From Heterostelium album PN500 (Eukaryota > Evosea > Eumycetozoa > Acytosteliales > Acytosteliaceae): DNA of 64,000 bases. The stretch lies in NCBI RefSeq assembly GCF_000004825.1, contig NW_008805065.1, positions 310,001-374,000 on the forward strand, in the 5' to 3' direction. Numbering within the stretch: the stretch's first letter is position 1; every line of letters starts with the position of its first letter. Positions 11,322 to 21,637 of the stretch are shown here, piece after piece. A program made the translations under genes and the position numbers. The notes beneath the pieces are model-generated. The model made no database searches. It saw only the letters and a program-made list of their open reading frames with translations, and was not told the DNA's origin.

Positions 11322-12559
11322 TTAAATTGTATATATAATAATAAAAATAATAATGATAATACTAAAATAATTTTAAGAGTTTTGTTTTTAAATTTAAATT
11401 TATTTGTAATTTTATTTTAAAAAATACTTCTTTCATAAAATTTGTGAGGTTACAAAAATAAATGGTGGTGTTGTGCGGTTTTACCTTTGATTTAAGCAAA
11501 AATGTGACATGGTTCTTGTAGGCGCAGGAAATTAATTAATTTTTTTTTTTTTTGCACAAACACAAAATCAATTTAAAAAAGAACATAAATAAATTAAATA
11601 ATCTAAATCATTTTGTAAATCTGCCTTTAAAGTTAACAAAAAAATTTTGATCATCTGTTTGATTGACAAAGTGAATTCCAGATGATGTATTTAGATCTTT
11701 TATTTAATAATATTTTATTGATTTGACATCAATCAATCACAATCAAATTCTGGGAGGAAGAAACTTTTAAAACATTTTTTTTAGAACATACTTTTCAGAT
11801 CTATCATGATAGATTATAAATTTTTATTAGATATTAGATATTTGTTGATTGACAAAACATACCCAATAGGATGTTCAAATAATGATGATAATTAAGATGA
11901 CGATAATTATGATCACTCTCAAACTGTTGATTGACATTAATGTTGGTGATAACTATTTAGAGCCTTCATCCAACAATTACAATAGAAATTATTTTAATTC
12001 TCAAGTAAATTAAATCCAAACTCTGTAAAATCACTGACTGCTCACAGTGTAAAGAGATCATTTTAAATTCTCGATAGAATTGCTTCAAAGCCAATTGGTG
12101 AGCAAAGAAGTATTGCAAAATAAATAGTACAAAAGAGTTTTTATATTAATTTTGAATTTTGAGAACCAATGATTTAAGTAAATGTATAATAATTTAAGAG
12201 AAATAAATATTAGAGTAGGAAGTATTTCATAGAAGTGCCTAAGGTATAGAAATTAATTAAATAGTTTGGAGAAAATTCTATAAATATTTTGGAATAAAAA
12301 AATTTTCGATAGATATACAATTCATGTGTTAAAAAAAATAAGATATTTTTATTTGTTATAATTGTAATTTACCCATATGGAGGGTAATTAAATAAAATTT
12401 TTGATTAGGATAAAAAGATAGGAGTAGATATTGTTAAATTAAATATTTGGTATTGATTTTTAATAAAAGAATATGTTTATTGGGTAGAGTGGAATATGAT
12501 CAAGATATCTTAAATGAATTTCTTCACTTGATCTATATAGATTTGAACTGCTGATAGGT
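11322..12559. other. Gene-poor AT-rich stretch
   Basis: No open frame longer than about 40 codons is supported on either strand. The first 200 bp are the promoter side of the Gln-rich membrane-protein gene. From about 11.6 kb the sequence is moderately complex, with short coding-like pieces broken by many stops, consistent with old decayed coding DNA. The plus arm of a 40-bp inverted repeat begins at 12479. Confidence 0.4.
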
Positions 12560-12740
12560 TTAATCTACAACTTTGGGACCATTGCAACTATTACATTTCA
12601 ATTTTGATGATATTTCTACACTATTAAAAAAATTATCGAAAGACTTGATAGAGACTGGTAGAATATTGTGTTTGCACTGTTTGCAAAATATTTCAAAAAA
12701 TTCATTTAAGATATCTTGATCATATTCCACTCTACCCAAT
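12479..12740. repeat. Perfect 40-bp inverted repeat
   Basis: Positions 12479-12518 are the exact reverse complement of 12701-12740; the arms begin 'attgggtagagtggaatatg'. The spacer is 182 bp. The right arm lies inside the coding frame of a broken gene ('ELGRVEYDQDILNE'), so the left arm is a displaced, inverted copy of that gene segment. Perfect identity implies a young event or gene conversion between the arms. Confidence 0.9.
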
Positions 12741-13111
12741 TCCATGACTTTCTTTAAGTTCTCCAAACAAAATTTTTGTTTGTCTGTAATTGCACAACCA
12801 TCTTTGCATTTAAGAAAATCTAATTCCCAGAATCATTCTTTTTCATTAATGTAAATGCTAAGAACATATTAATATTATTTTAATATTTCTATTTTAAAGA
12901 ATACATACTAGTTAATGGAAAAGAATGTATATCACATTTTGATTAAACCTGAACAAATGCCTCTCACATCATGAGCTTTACCAGATTTGGACTGAGTATC
13001 AAGCAATTGATTACGGGAATTGGATAGGTTCTCCCCTTTAAGATACTTGCAATAAACTTGAAAAGCTTTTTTGTAATCTTGTGTTTTAAATGTATTTTCG
13101 TTAATATTCAT
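12560..13111 (-). pseudogene. Broken gene of unknown family
   Basis: Two coding-like pieces lie in order on the minus strand. The upstream piece starts with ATG at 13111 and reads 'MNINENTFKTQDYKKAFQVY', continuing for 58 codons. The downstream piece reads 'FWELDFLKCKDGCAITDKQK', then 'FEIFCKQCKHNILP', 'KLKCNSCNGPKVVD' and a stop at its end (12560). An intron between them is possible but its donor would be weak (GTGATA), and a TGA interrupts the start of the second piece. The CKQC...CNSC pairs could be a small metal-binding motif. I do not recognise the family. It may be a dictyostelid-specific gene that has decayed, consistent with the gene-poor surroundings and the inverted repeat inside it. 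Confidence 0.5.
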
Positions 13112-14674
13112 TTAATATTTTTTATATGAACAGTTAGAATAATGATATTAAATAAAACTATTTTACCTAGGCAATTTATACTTATCAACAATGTGATGAA
13201 TGTTTAAACTGTAATTTTATAAACTTCTCTAATTGAATTAAACCCCGGTGGAGTAACATCTTTCATTAAAATTGATATCTTATCCTTCTGGACTCAATGA
13301 ACTTATGGAACTATAATCTAAAATTGGGTTATTTTTTTGAAATCTGAACCAATTTTTGATCTTTTATTTCTATAACACTATTTGATTGAAAAAACATACA
13401 TCATCATTTCAGTAAAACCACCAATAACGAAATACTTATTTTCAAAGATTGTTAAAAAAGATTATTTTTATAGAATTTATTTTATGAAGAGGGTATGGAA
13501 CCAATAATATATCTAAATGACATGAATTTTTGTTGTTTGAAAGCAAATCTATCTGACCCAATTAGTAAGAGATTGAAATCTGCCTACCTTTAATAAATTT
13601 GATTGATTTATATCAAAAACAACACTACTAATCTATTTGCTTCTTATACTCAACACTCTTGATTGTATTTTAAACAACCATCATGGGTATATAAAATTTT
13701 CAAAAAAACAAAATTTGATATCTTTTAACTTATTTATTTAATCATACTCAAATATTTTACTACAATAAACAATAATATGTATCAATAATCATTCTAAAGA
13801 TATTATTGTTCTTTTTGGAGAATCTTTAAATCTATTCAATAGTATAGATCCCTATTGGGAAAATATTAAATTAGAATATCAGTACCCTAATAGAATAACA
13901 CAGATTTAAATAAAAATAGAATAGATTTTTCAATCAAAATAGGTGATTCAACTTATTTTATCCGATGCCATCATGGTAGCAAAAAAGTATAGCTTTAGCG
14001 ATACACTCAAAAGCAAATTGAAAAAAAAACCAAATGAAAGAGGATCCATTATTCATGGCTATTAAAGGATCTACCGTGGCAATGTTTAGGGAAATTCAAA
14101 CTGTATCATTCTGAATGGCTGGCATATAGGAAAACCATTCTTCATACACTGCCCATGGCCTGCCGATACGACTATCTGATGGTGAGCTACCCATCTATTC
14201 TTGTTTGCTCAAGTCTACCCATCCGCACATTCGTCTCACCGTTGGCCAGGATAACATGAAACTTCTACTGTCTGTCAAAAGAACCAAAAGACCTTTCATG
14301 CATCTCACTGCTGCTATTCGATCGATTACAGTGACCTGTCATATATGGTGATAATGCACAACCTGTTAATAAGATATTGGATAACGCCAACACACTATAC
14401 ACCAAATATGGCAATAAAAGAGACTCTTGAAGATAAATACTCTATCAAATCAGATTTGATCGCTTCCATAAGGAAACAACAGAAGAGGTAATACAAATCG
14501 AGTAATACACAATTAAATAATTATGATTAGAATTTGTCAATTTAATATTTATTTTTAAAATTTTATGGTAATAGACAGTAACATGTTTATTCTGAACCAA
14601 CACCACCTTCGAAACCGAGCATCTATTAAAATTATTAAAAAAAAAAATAAAATAAAAAAAGTAGGGGTTAGTAA
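13112..14674. other. Gene-poor region with a GC-richer relic
   Basis: No complete gene. 13.1-13.95 kb is AT-rich with scattered short frames. 14.03-14.42 kb is clearly GC-richer than its surroundings; one plus frame stays open for about 75 codons (14032-14256, 'PWQCLGKFKLYHSEWLAYRK'), but no start, stop or splice sites make it a gene. The composition suggests a decayed coding segment. The 3' flank of the ADP/ATP carrier gene begins after 14.45 kb. Confidence 0.4.
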
Positions 14675-14745
14675 AAAATTCATCAAACCTTTTGAATTTC
14701 GTCAAAAAAAAAAATTAAAATTCATCAAACCTTTTGAATTTCGTC
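14675..14745. repeat. 29-bp direct repeat at the end of the ADP/ATP carrier gene
   Basis: Positions 14675-14703 and 14717-14745 are identical over 29 bp, with a 42-bp period. The second copy contains the last codons and stop of the carrier gene (…EIQKV-stop on the minus strand). The first copy therefore sits in the 3' UTR as a duplicated gene end. Confidence 0.9.
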
Positions 14746-15715
14746 GTAGAAGACAAGTACCAAGGCTCCTCCTGAACCTCTGATGGCATTGGAGAGAGCA
14801 CCCTTGAAGAATGCAGATGGTCCTTCCTTGGAGGCAATCTTCTTCCAGCAGTCCCAGGTGCTTGAGTAAAGGATATCAGCACGACCGGCTTGCATCATCA
14901 TACGTCTACGGACAGTATCGAATGGATAAGAGATGACACCAGCAGCAGTGGTAACAACTTGAGCGATAGCCCAGTTTTGCCAGAAGGTAGCCTTCTTTGG
15001 ATCGTCGAGGAGCAATCCCTTGGCTGAATCGTAACCACCGAAGAAGGCAGCACGGTAGACAAAGATACCTCCGACAGAGACACCGAAACCACGGTACAAA
15101 CCGATCAAACCATCACGCTTGTAGATGGAAGAGATACAGTTACCCAAACCAGTGAATTGACGGTTGGCACCAGTACCGATATCAGCAGCTAAACGGGTAC
15201 GGGCAAAGTCCAATGGGTAGACAAAGAGCAAGGAAGTAGCACCAGCAGCACCACCAGAGAACAAGTTACCAACAAAGAACTTGAATGGATCTTGCTTTGG
15301 AGACCAACGGACGAAAAACTTCTTATATTTATCCTTGAAGGCAAAGTTCAAAGCTTGAGTTGGGAAATATCTGATGACGTTGGCAAGATTACCTCTCCTT
15401 TAATTAAAATTAAATTAAAATTAAATAAATAAAAAATTAATTAAAAAATTATTTTTTTTCTTATATATATATATAAAAAAATAATTACCAGAGTGACATG
15501 ACACCTTGTTCCTTGGAAACTCTAGCGAAACAATCGATGATACCCTTGTATTGCTTGTCGGCGGCAATTTGGGTGGAGGCAGCTTGAACTTGGAGCAAAA
15601 GCTTGACACGTTCAATTGGAGCTACGATGGTCTTTGAGACACCACCGGCAGTACCTCCGATCAAGGAATCCTTAATGAAGGTGAAGACTGGATCTTGCTT
15701 CTTGTCTTGTGACAT
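14725..15715 (-). CDS. ancA: ADP/ATP carrier protein, mitochondrial
   Basis: Exons 15489-15715 and 14725-15397 (91-nt intron) give 299 residues, the usual length. It exchanges cytosolic ADP for matrix ATP across the inner mitochondrial membrane. All three mitochondrial-carrier repeats show their Px[DE]xx[KR] signatures: PIERVK, PLDFAR and PFDTVR. The family-specific RRRMMM signature follows the third. The first repeat also shows '[20 protein letters not shown]'. The ATG at 15715 starts directly with MSQDKKQDP, with no presequence, as expected for carriers. Codon choice is richer in C-ending codons than that of its neighbours, consistent with very high expression. The stop is TGA. Confidence 0.97.
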
Positions 15716-16315
15716 ATTTCTTTTGTTATATATGTAAAAGGCAGATAACTACAAAAAACTAGCTTTGATTGTGATGTGAGTATTTCAGCAACTGAGAGCG
15801 ACCAGCGAGAGAGCAGACTACACGTGAAAAAAAATCCAGTAAAAAAATTTAGAAAAAAATTAAATAAAATAAAAAAATTAATAAAATTTATCAATTTTTT
15901 TGGTTAAAAAAAATAATCAAAAATGGATTATTATGATTTTTTAAGTCAAATGGAATTTTCTGCACTCAGATTTATATTGTTTAGGGTGGGAGGTGAAAAG
16001 GTGGATTGTGGCAAAAAAAAAAAAAATAGAAAAAAAAATAAAAATAAAAAATAATAATGACGAATGATTCAGGTGTAAATTTTTTTTTTTTGTTTTTTTT
16101 TTGTTTCAACCCCAGGGTTTGTGCCGAAATGCTATGTCGGTTGATGTAAAAAAGTTTCAACAACACATCAAATAAATTAAATAATAAACAAATATTAATG
16201 ATTACCAAATAAATGAAGATCAATCATCAATTAATCTATGTTATTGATTATTCACACGTGAAAAACATAATTATTTGTTGTCTTTTCTATTTTTTAGACC
16301 ACCAATCAAAAGTTT
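15716..16315. other. Promoter of ADP/ATP carrier; 3' flank of Melted-like gene
   Basis: AT-rich with several A and T homopolymers. Two CACGTG-type E-box palindromes occur (near 15820 and 16255, both in 'acacgtgaaaaa' contexts), plus a GC-richer patch near 16.11 kb ('aaccccagggtttgtgccg'). No coding frame is supported. Confidence 0.4.
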
Positions 16316-18753
16316 TTATTTCTTTTGTTTACCTCCAAAGTATTGAGATAATTTGAAATTTAATTTTTTGTTTGGTTTCTTATTATTATTATTGTTATTG
16401 GTGGTGGTATTATTATTATTATCATTATTAATATTGTTATTAATTAAATCATTTGGATTATTTAATATTTGTAATTGATGTTTTAGTTTTTGAATCCAAT
16501 TATGTTGGTCTTGTTGAGTGGGTGCTTTCATAAGATACTTTCTCTTTGGTGTTACTATATAGAATGATTTCAATTCTGAAAGTTGATCAGCAGCTCCTTT
16601 ATCTTTGACACGTTTGATTGTGAAATGACCAGTACTTCTTTCACCTTCTTTAATTTCCAATATCTCTGTCAATGGAATACGTACACTGGTTTCATCGTCG
16701 CTGGTAGGTGATACTGGTGGTGAGCTATCCTTTTCCTTCTTTGCTTGATTACCAGATAGGTGATCAACAGTCAATGTAAACCAAAGGGTATCATATCTTT
16801 TCAAATATTTCGATTGTTTATCTAAATATCCTTCAAATATTATATTTTGAGGTTGATTATTTGATGACATATTATTATTTGAAGTAGTAGTTGTAGTTGT
16901 TGTAGTTGTAGTTTCAATATTTGGTGAGCTTGTAACAATTGATTCATTATTATTATTATTACTAATAGTATTTGCTAAATTTGATGATACATTATTATTA
17001 CTATTATTACTATTATTATTTAAATGTTGTTCAAATATTTGATTTAAATTATTATAAACTTGTTTGATTGTATCGGATGATGGTATGGGTGATCGAATAA
17101 TTGATTGGTCCGATTGATTATCCCATGATAATTGTTGATTTGGTTCCAAGAATCTATCTAGTCTGACAATGGACTGAAGGAAATCTATTGATTTCCAAAA
17201 ATCTAAATGACTTGATACCGGTAGTTCTATACGATCATTTCCAAATTTAAAGAATAGCATGTCACCGGTTGTACCACTTGGAATTGGAATCAACTGTAAT
17301 ACATCGAAAATTAGCTGATATTTGGTAAGTAAATGATCCCTAATGGCATCGTATTGACTGATAGACTCTAATTCTTTTGCAACTTGTGGGCGCTGATTAT
17401 CGATTGATTCTAATAGACTATCGGAAAGAGGTCGACAATATGATTGCTTTTTGGTGGTGGTGGTGGATGACTCTTTGATTTGATCAATTAAATCCTGTGC
17501 CAATGTGGTGATAAACTCTGTATAGTTATTGGATTGTAGATATTTACTGAATAGTTGTGGGTTGTTAAACAGATTGGGTGATGTTTTTTGAATTGATTTC
17601 ATTCCTTTCAATATAGAAACAATAGTGTCTGGTGGTAAATTATTCTGATTATTTAAAAGTTGAAATAGATATTCTAATGATTGTTCTGTTTTCTCTGGTC
17701 CACACATACCAATGCTAAAACAATTGATAAAGCAATTAATAAAATTATAATTTATAGTAAATTATTATAGCTATTTACATTTGAACCAATGAATATTTTG
17801 AAGAAGTAATATTTGAAATTGACTCCAAGATATCACTGAAAATAGGTGTAATGGCAGATGGATATTTAGAGACAACCGATTTCAAAATGATTCCATAAAG
17901 AGTGCACAAAGATTGTTGTTGTAAACATGACTTTAATTGTACAATATATGGTATAATCGAGTATGGATTGTGTTTGGCAACTTCCGAGAAAATCGATAGT
18001 ACCGATGCTTTGGATTCCGATTTATCTTCAAACTCTGTTATTAAAAAACCAAGATTATTTTCAAAATCTTTTGGATTGTATTGAATTAATCCACTTAGAA
18101 TAGATAAATAATTTGGATATTTCGATGAATACTTTATTATTAAGAAAAAAAAAAGATATTAATAAATATAAATAAATAATATTATTAAATATTTTACTTA
18201 CTTTAATTAAATCATTTACATAAGGTGCTAAAACGGATGCTTGATTGATTGCTTCCGATGAAAGAGATGAAAATACAATCGATTGAATTTGTGCATTCTG
18301 TTTACCGATTTCCAATACAAAAGGTATCGATTGTGATAATAGTGTATTGTTGGTTGGGAATAAGAATGATATGGTACCAAACATGGTGTATACAGTGGCA
18401 TTTGCAACTTCAATCATGTTGGAAGGATTCGGTGAACCGCTCAACACTGACGATCTATTTGGACTGCTGGGTATTGCTGGTGGTGTTTGAACTGTACCAG
18501 AGGTTTCCTTTAAAAGATATAAAATACAACCATAGTATTGTTTCAAAAGAGGAATAACCAAGTCCACATTATCCTTTACGACTTCACATAATATATTTAC
18601 TAAAGTAATAACAGCATCACCTTTTGATGAGTCTGATGTTGTAGAGATTGGTACTTTTTCAATATAATCCAATATTGTTGTTATAGTTGAACTATTATAT
18701 AATTGATTCTTATCATTCTTGTATAATGAAATAATTTCTTCAGTTGATGTCAT
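16316..18753 (-). CDS. Melted/VEPH1-like PH domain protein
   Basis: Exons 18202-18753, 17779-18131 and 16316-17714 give 767 residues. The N-terminal 400 residues look like an alpha-helical ARM/HEAT-type array ('ILCEVVKDNVDLVIPLLKQY', 'VQMIIGMCGPEKTEQSLEYL'). A central segment ('PSGTTGDMLFFKFGNDRIEL') corresponds to the region before the PH domain in animal VEPH1/Melted. Asn- and Thr-rich linkers follow. A PH domain spans about 595-720 ('IIFEGYLDKQSKYLKRYDTL' to 'QDQHNWIQKLKHQL', including the invariant Trp). The end is Asn-rich and basic. Melted proteins bind phosphoinositides at the plasma membrane and tune PI3K/TOR-FoxO signalling in animals; the amoeba role is inferred. The order of helical array, mid domain and C-terminal PH domain supports homology over a random PH protein. 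Confidence 0.8.
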
Positions 18754-18931
18754 ACTTTTAAAAAATAAATTGTAAAATATATAAAAATAAATCTGATTTC
18801 ATAAATAAAAAACCTCAATGTAACATCCAAAATTAATAAATAAAAAAAAAATCAAATCAAATCAATTTTTTTTTTTTGTATTTTTTTGTTTCAATGAATA
18901 AAAAATGAATGATTTTATTTTATTTGTTTTT

Positions 18932-19394
18932 TTAACGGTCATTGTATGATTCAAAAAACTTTTCTAATAATGTCAATACATAATGATTTTCTTCGTCACC
19001 GTCATTCCATGTGATCTTCTTTCCACTTCCCGTATTGAATACAAGATAATGATAAGTTATTTCTTTACTGAGTGATTCTGGTTGTGCAAGACCATTGATT
19101 TGATCTGCTATATTACCCAATTCATTTAATTCCTCATCGGTCAAATGAAACAACTTTGATCTTGTATTAATTAATGAACCTGATTCTAAATTTACCATCA
19201 AATTACTTCTAGTGTTTTTTAATATATTTGATCTCATAACCATCATTGTACCCTAATAAATAAAATAAATAAGATAAAAAAAAAGATAATAATATATTTA
19301 TTCTATATAAACTTACATAATTACTTTTTGATGATATAACATTTATAAATAATAATGTTAATAATATATATCTTATAGAATTATGATACATCAT
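18932..19394 (-). CDS. Small secreted protein, possibly emfourin-like
   Basis: Exons 19317-19394 and 18932-19252 (64-nt intron) give 132 residues. Exon 1 is almost exactly a signal peptide (MMYHNSIRYILLTLLFINVI, then SSKSNY). The mature part reads 'FHLTDEELNELGNIADQING', then 'ITYHYLVFNTGSGKKITW' and 'HYVLTLLEKFFESY'. The order (Leu-rich helix, then a YxLxF strand, GxxKxxxW, and a terminal Leu-rich helix) recalls the emfourin family of metalloprotease inhibitors. This is motif-level resemblance only. There are no cysteines in the mature part. No other family suggests itself. Confidence 0.75.
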
Positions 19395-20065
19395 TTTAAT
19401 ATAAAAAATAATCTAAAAATAATAAAGTTATTATTATTCATCTTGAGATATATATATATCTCTATTTAAAACATTACTTTGTATTATCTAATTAATCAAT
19501 TCATATTACAAAGTAAAAAAAAAAGAAAAAGAAGATAAATGAAAAAAAAGCTTTTTTTTTTTTTTTTTTTTGGTTTAAAATTATAATTTATTTATAAACC
19601 TAGATTGGTGTTTATACTACTAGGTTGAGATATTTACTACGATACTAACAACATATGTGTTGATTTTATTAACATGCAAAGGGTTTGTTAATCCAATACA
19701 ATGTCAATAACAATTATTGCGGAAGGTAGATAGAGAAAAAGAAAGATATAAAAAAGATAGAAAAAGTGTGAAAAAAAATAGTTTGAAGTTGATCGGTCAG
19801 AACATTCAATGGTTTGTTTGTTGGTGTGGTGTGAATGAATGAGTGAGTGAGTGTTTATAATAATTTATATATATAAAAATTATTTGATAGGTTTTGGTTG
19901 TAGAAAGGTAAATAAAGATAGAGAGAGAGAGAGAGAGAGGGAAAGAGAGTAGAGAGAGAATATAAATGTTGTTTTGTAATTGTAGTAAATGAGATTTGTT
20001 TGGGTTATTGTTGTTTGCAGGCAGGGGAGGGTTTGTATCTATTTCAATAAAAAAAACAAACATTT
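19395..20065. other. Intergenic region with GA microsatellite
   Basis: Contains the promoter of the small secreted protein and the 3' flank of eIF4E. A (GA)n tract lies at about 19918-19939, followed by a purine-rich run to 19960. A minus-strand frame of 85 codons (19806-20063) is only the translation of these repeats and is not taken as a gene. A long T run sits at 19553-19571. Confidence 0.5.
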
Positions 20066-20921
20066 TTATACTTCGTAAAGATTTCTGTTTCCGTGACTTC
20101 TATTGGTCTTCAGTGAATCAGAGTGAAGAGTATAGCCAATAGTTTGAGTGGGAAGAAGTTCTAAAGCAGATTTCAATGAACGACTAAAATAAAATAAAAA
20201 AGAAAAATAATAAAATATTGATTAATAAATAATAATTTATAATAATATAATAATTAAATAATTACCCAATTTCTTTTGAAGCTCTTTCATCATGACCGTT
20301 CCTTGTCCAAACAGTGATCTTATCACCTTGCTTTCTTGCGTTATAAACTAAACCACAAATATCTTCACTCGAATCAAAAGTTTCACCTACGCATGCCATG
20401 ACAGCTTGTAACCATTGGTTGTCGACGGTTGCCTTTACTACGGGGACAGACCATTTACCGCCACGCTTGTTAGCTTCGTGCTCCCAAGTAGGTTCAATAT
20501 CATCCTTGAAAAGATGGAAACTGCTACCTGGTCTAACTGTACTGACGAGTGGTAGGTTGTTAAATACGCACCAAAAATCTTCAACTGTATCGAAACTAAT
20601 AATCTTCTTCAGACCTTCGGCCCAACTGTCTTGGGAAATCTTTTGGTTACGATAATCGAACCATAATGACCACTTGTTTTGTAGTGGATGCTTTATATTT
20701 GAATGTTGTTGGTCTTCTGTTACTTCGTTTTCTTGTTGTTGTTCGGTGGTGGCTGTTGTTGTGGTGGTTGTTTCTTCTTGTTGTTGTTGGTTTTCGGACA
20801 TTTTATTGTTGTTATCGTTGTTATTAATTGTGTTGTTTGATGTTTCGTTGTTGTTATCAGAGATAGATAAATTAGCTGATTGTTCTACTAAGCACTCTAC
20901 TTGGTTGTTTGAAGTTGTCAT
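20066..20921 (-). CDS. eif4e: Eukaryotic translation initiation factor 4E
   Basis: Exons 20266-20921 and 20066-20183 (82-nt intron) give 257 residues. It binds the mRNA 5' cap and recruits eIF4G. Residues 1-75 are a Thr/Gln/Asn-rich leader peculiar to the amoeba. The core carries the cap-binding and eIF4G-binding tryptophans: 'LQNKWSLWFDYRN', 'TVEDFWCVFNNLP', 'PTWEHEANKRGGKW' (the Trp-Glu pair that stacks on and contacts m7G) and 'GLVYNARKQGDKITVWT'. The short second exon supplies the C-terminal helix and strand ('SLKSALELLP'), confirming the splice. It matches the canonical family without loss of key residues. Confidence 0.95.
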
Positions 20922-21637
20922 AGTTTAAAGAAAATTAATTTTTTTTAAAAAAAAGAGGTGTGTTGGTTTGAGAAAAAAAATAAAAAATAAAAATTTACAA
21001 AATTTTTTGCAAAAAAAAAAAATTAAAAAATTTTGTTTTTGAACGAAAAGTTATAATGGTAATAATATAAATAATAATAAATGTTTTAAAATAAAACTAG
21101 TACTACTTTAGTGTTATCTTTAGTGTTATTAGTTTGTTAAAACTTTGAGAAAGTTAAAGTTAGAATGGTGAATGGGGAAAGTTTTGATGTGTGGTGGTTG
21201 AAAAAAAAAAAAAAAAAGTTTTAAAATTTACAAACAAGTTTTTTGATATATATAAATCTTGATTGTTTGATACAGTGATTAGTTTAGTTAATAAAAAGGT
21301 TATTAATTATTCTTTAAAATAAAAAAGGTATAATTGAAAAAAAAAACAAAAGGTTACTAAAATAAAAATAATAAAAAAACGAAAGAGGCGGATGTTTAAG
21401 GTGAATGAAACTCACCAAAAAAAAAAAAAAAAATCCAAAAAAAAAAAAAAAAACAAGTTTTTTTAAAAATTGCTTTTATCAAAAATAATTAAAATTGATC
21501 AAATGCTTGTTTTTTTATTGAACTCGATGGCACACAAAAAAAAAGTGTGGTTTTTTTTGAAGAACATTAAATTTGCACAGTTTGATAATTTTTTTTTTTT
21601 TTTAAAGTTTTGCTTTTGGTAGTGCCAAACTAGATAG
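20922..21637. other. eIF4E promoter and malic enzyme 3' flank
   Basis: Very AT-rich, with repeated A homopolymers (for example near 21.2, 21.42 and 21.44 kb). A short minus-strand frame overlapping the end of the malic enzyme gene is a shadow of it. No RNA gene seen. Confidence 0.5.

Noticed and set aside
19806-20063. 85-codon minus-strand frame
   Set aside because: It is mostly the translation of a GA microsatellite and AT-rich 3' flank of eIF4E.
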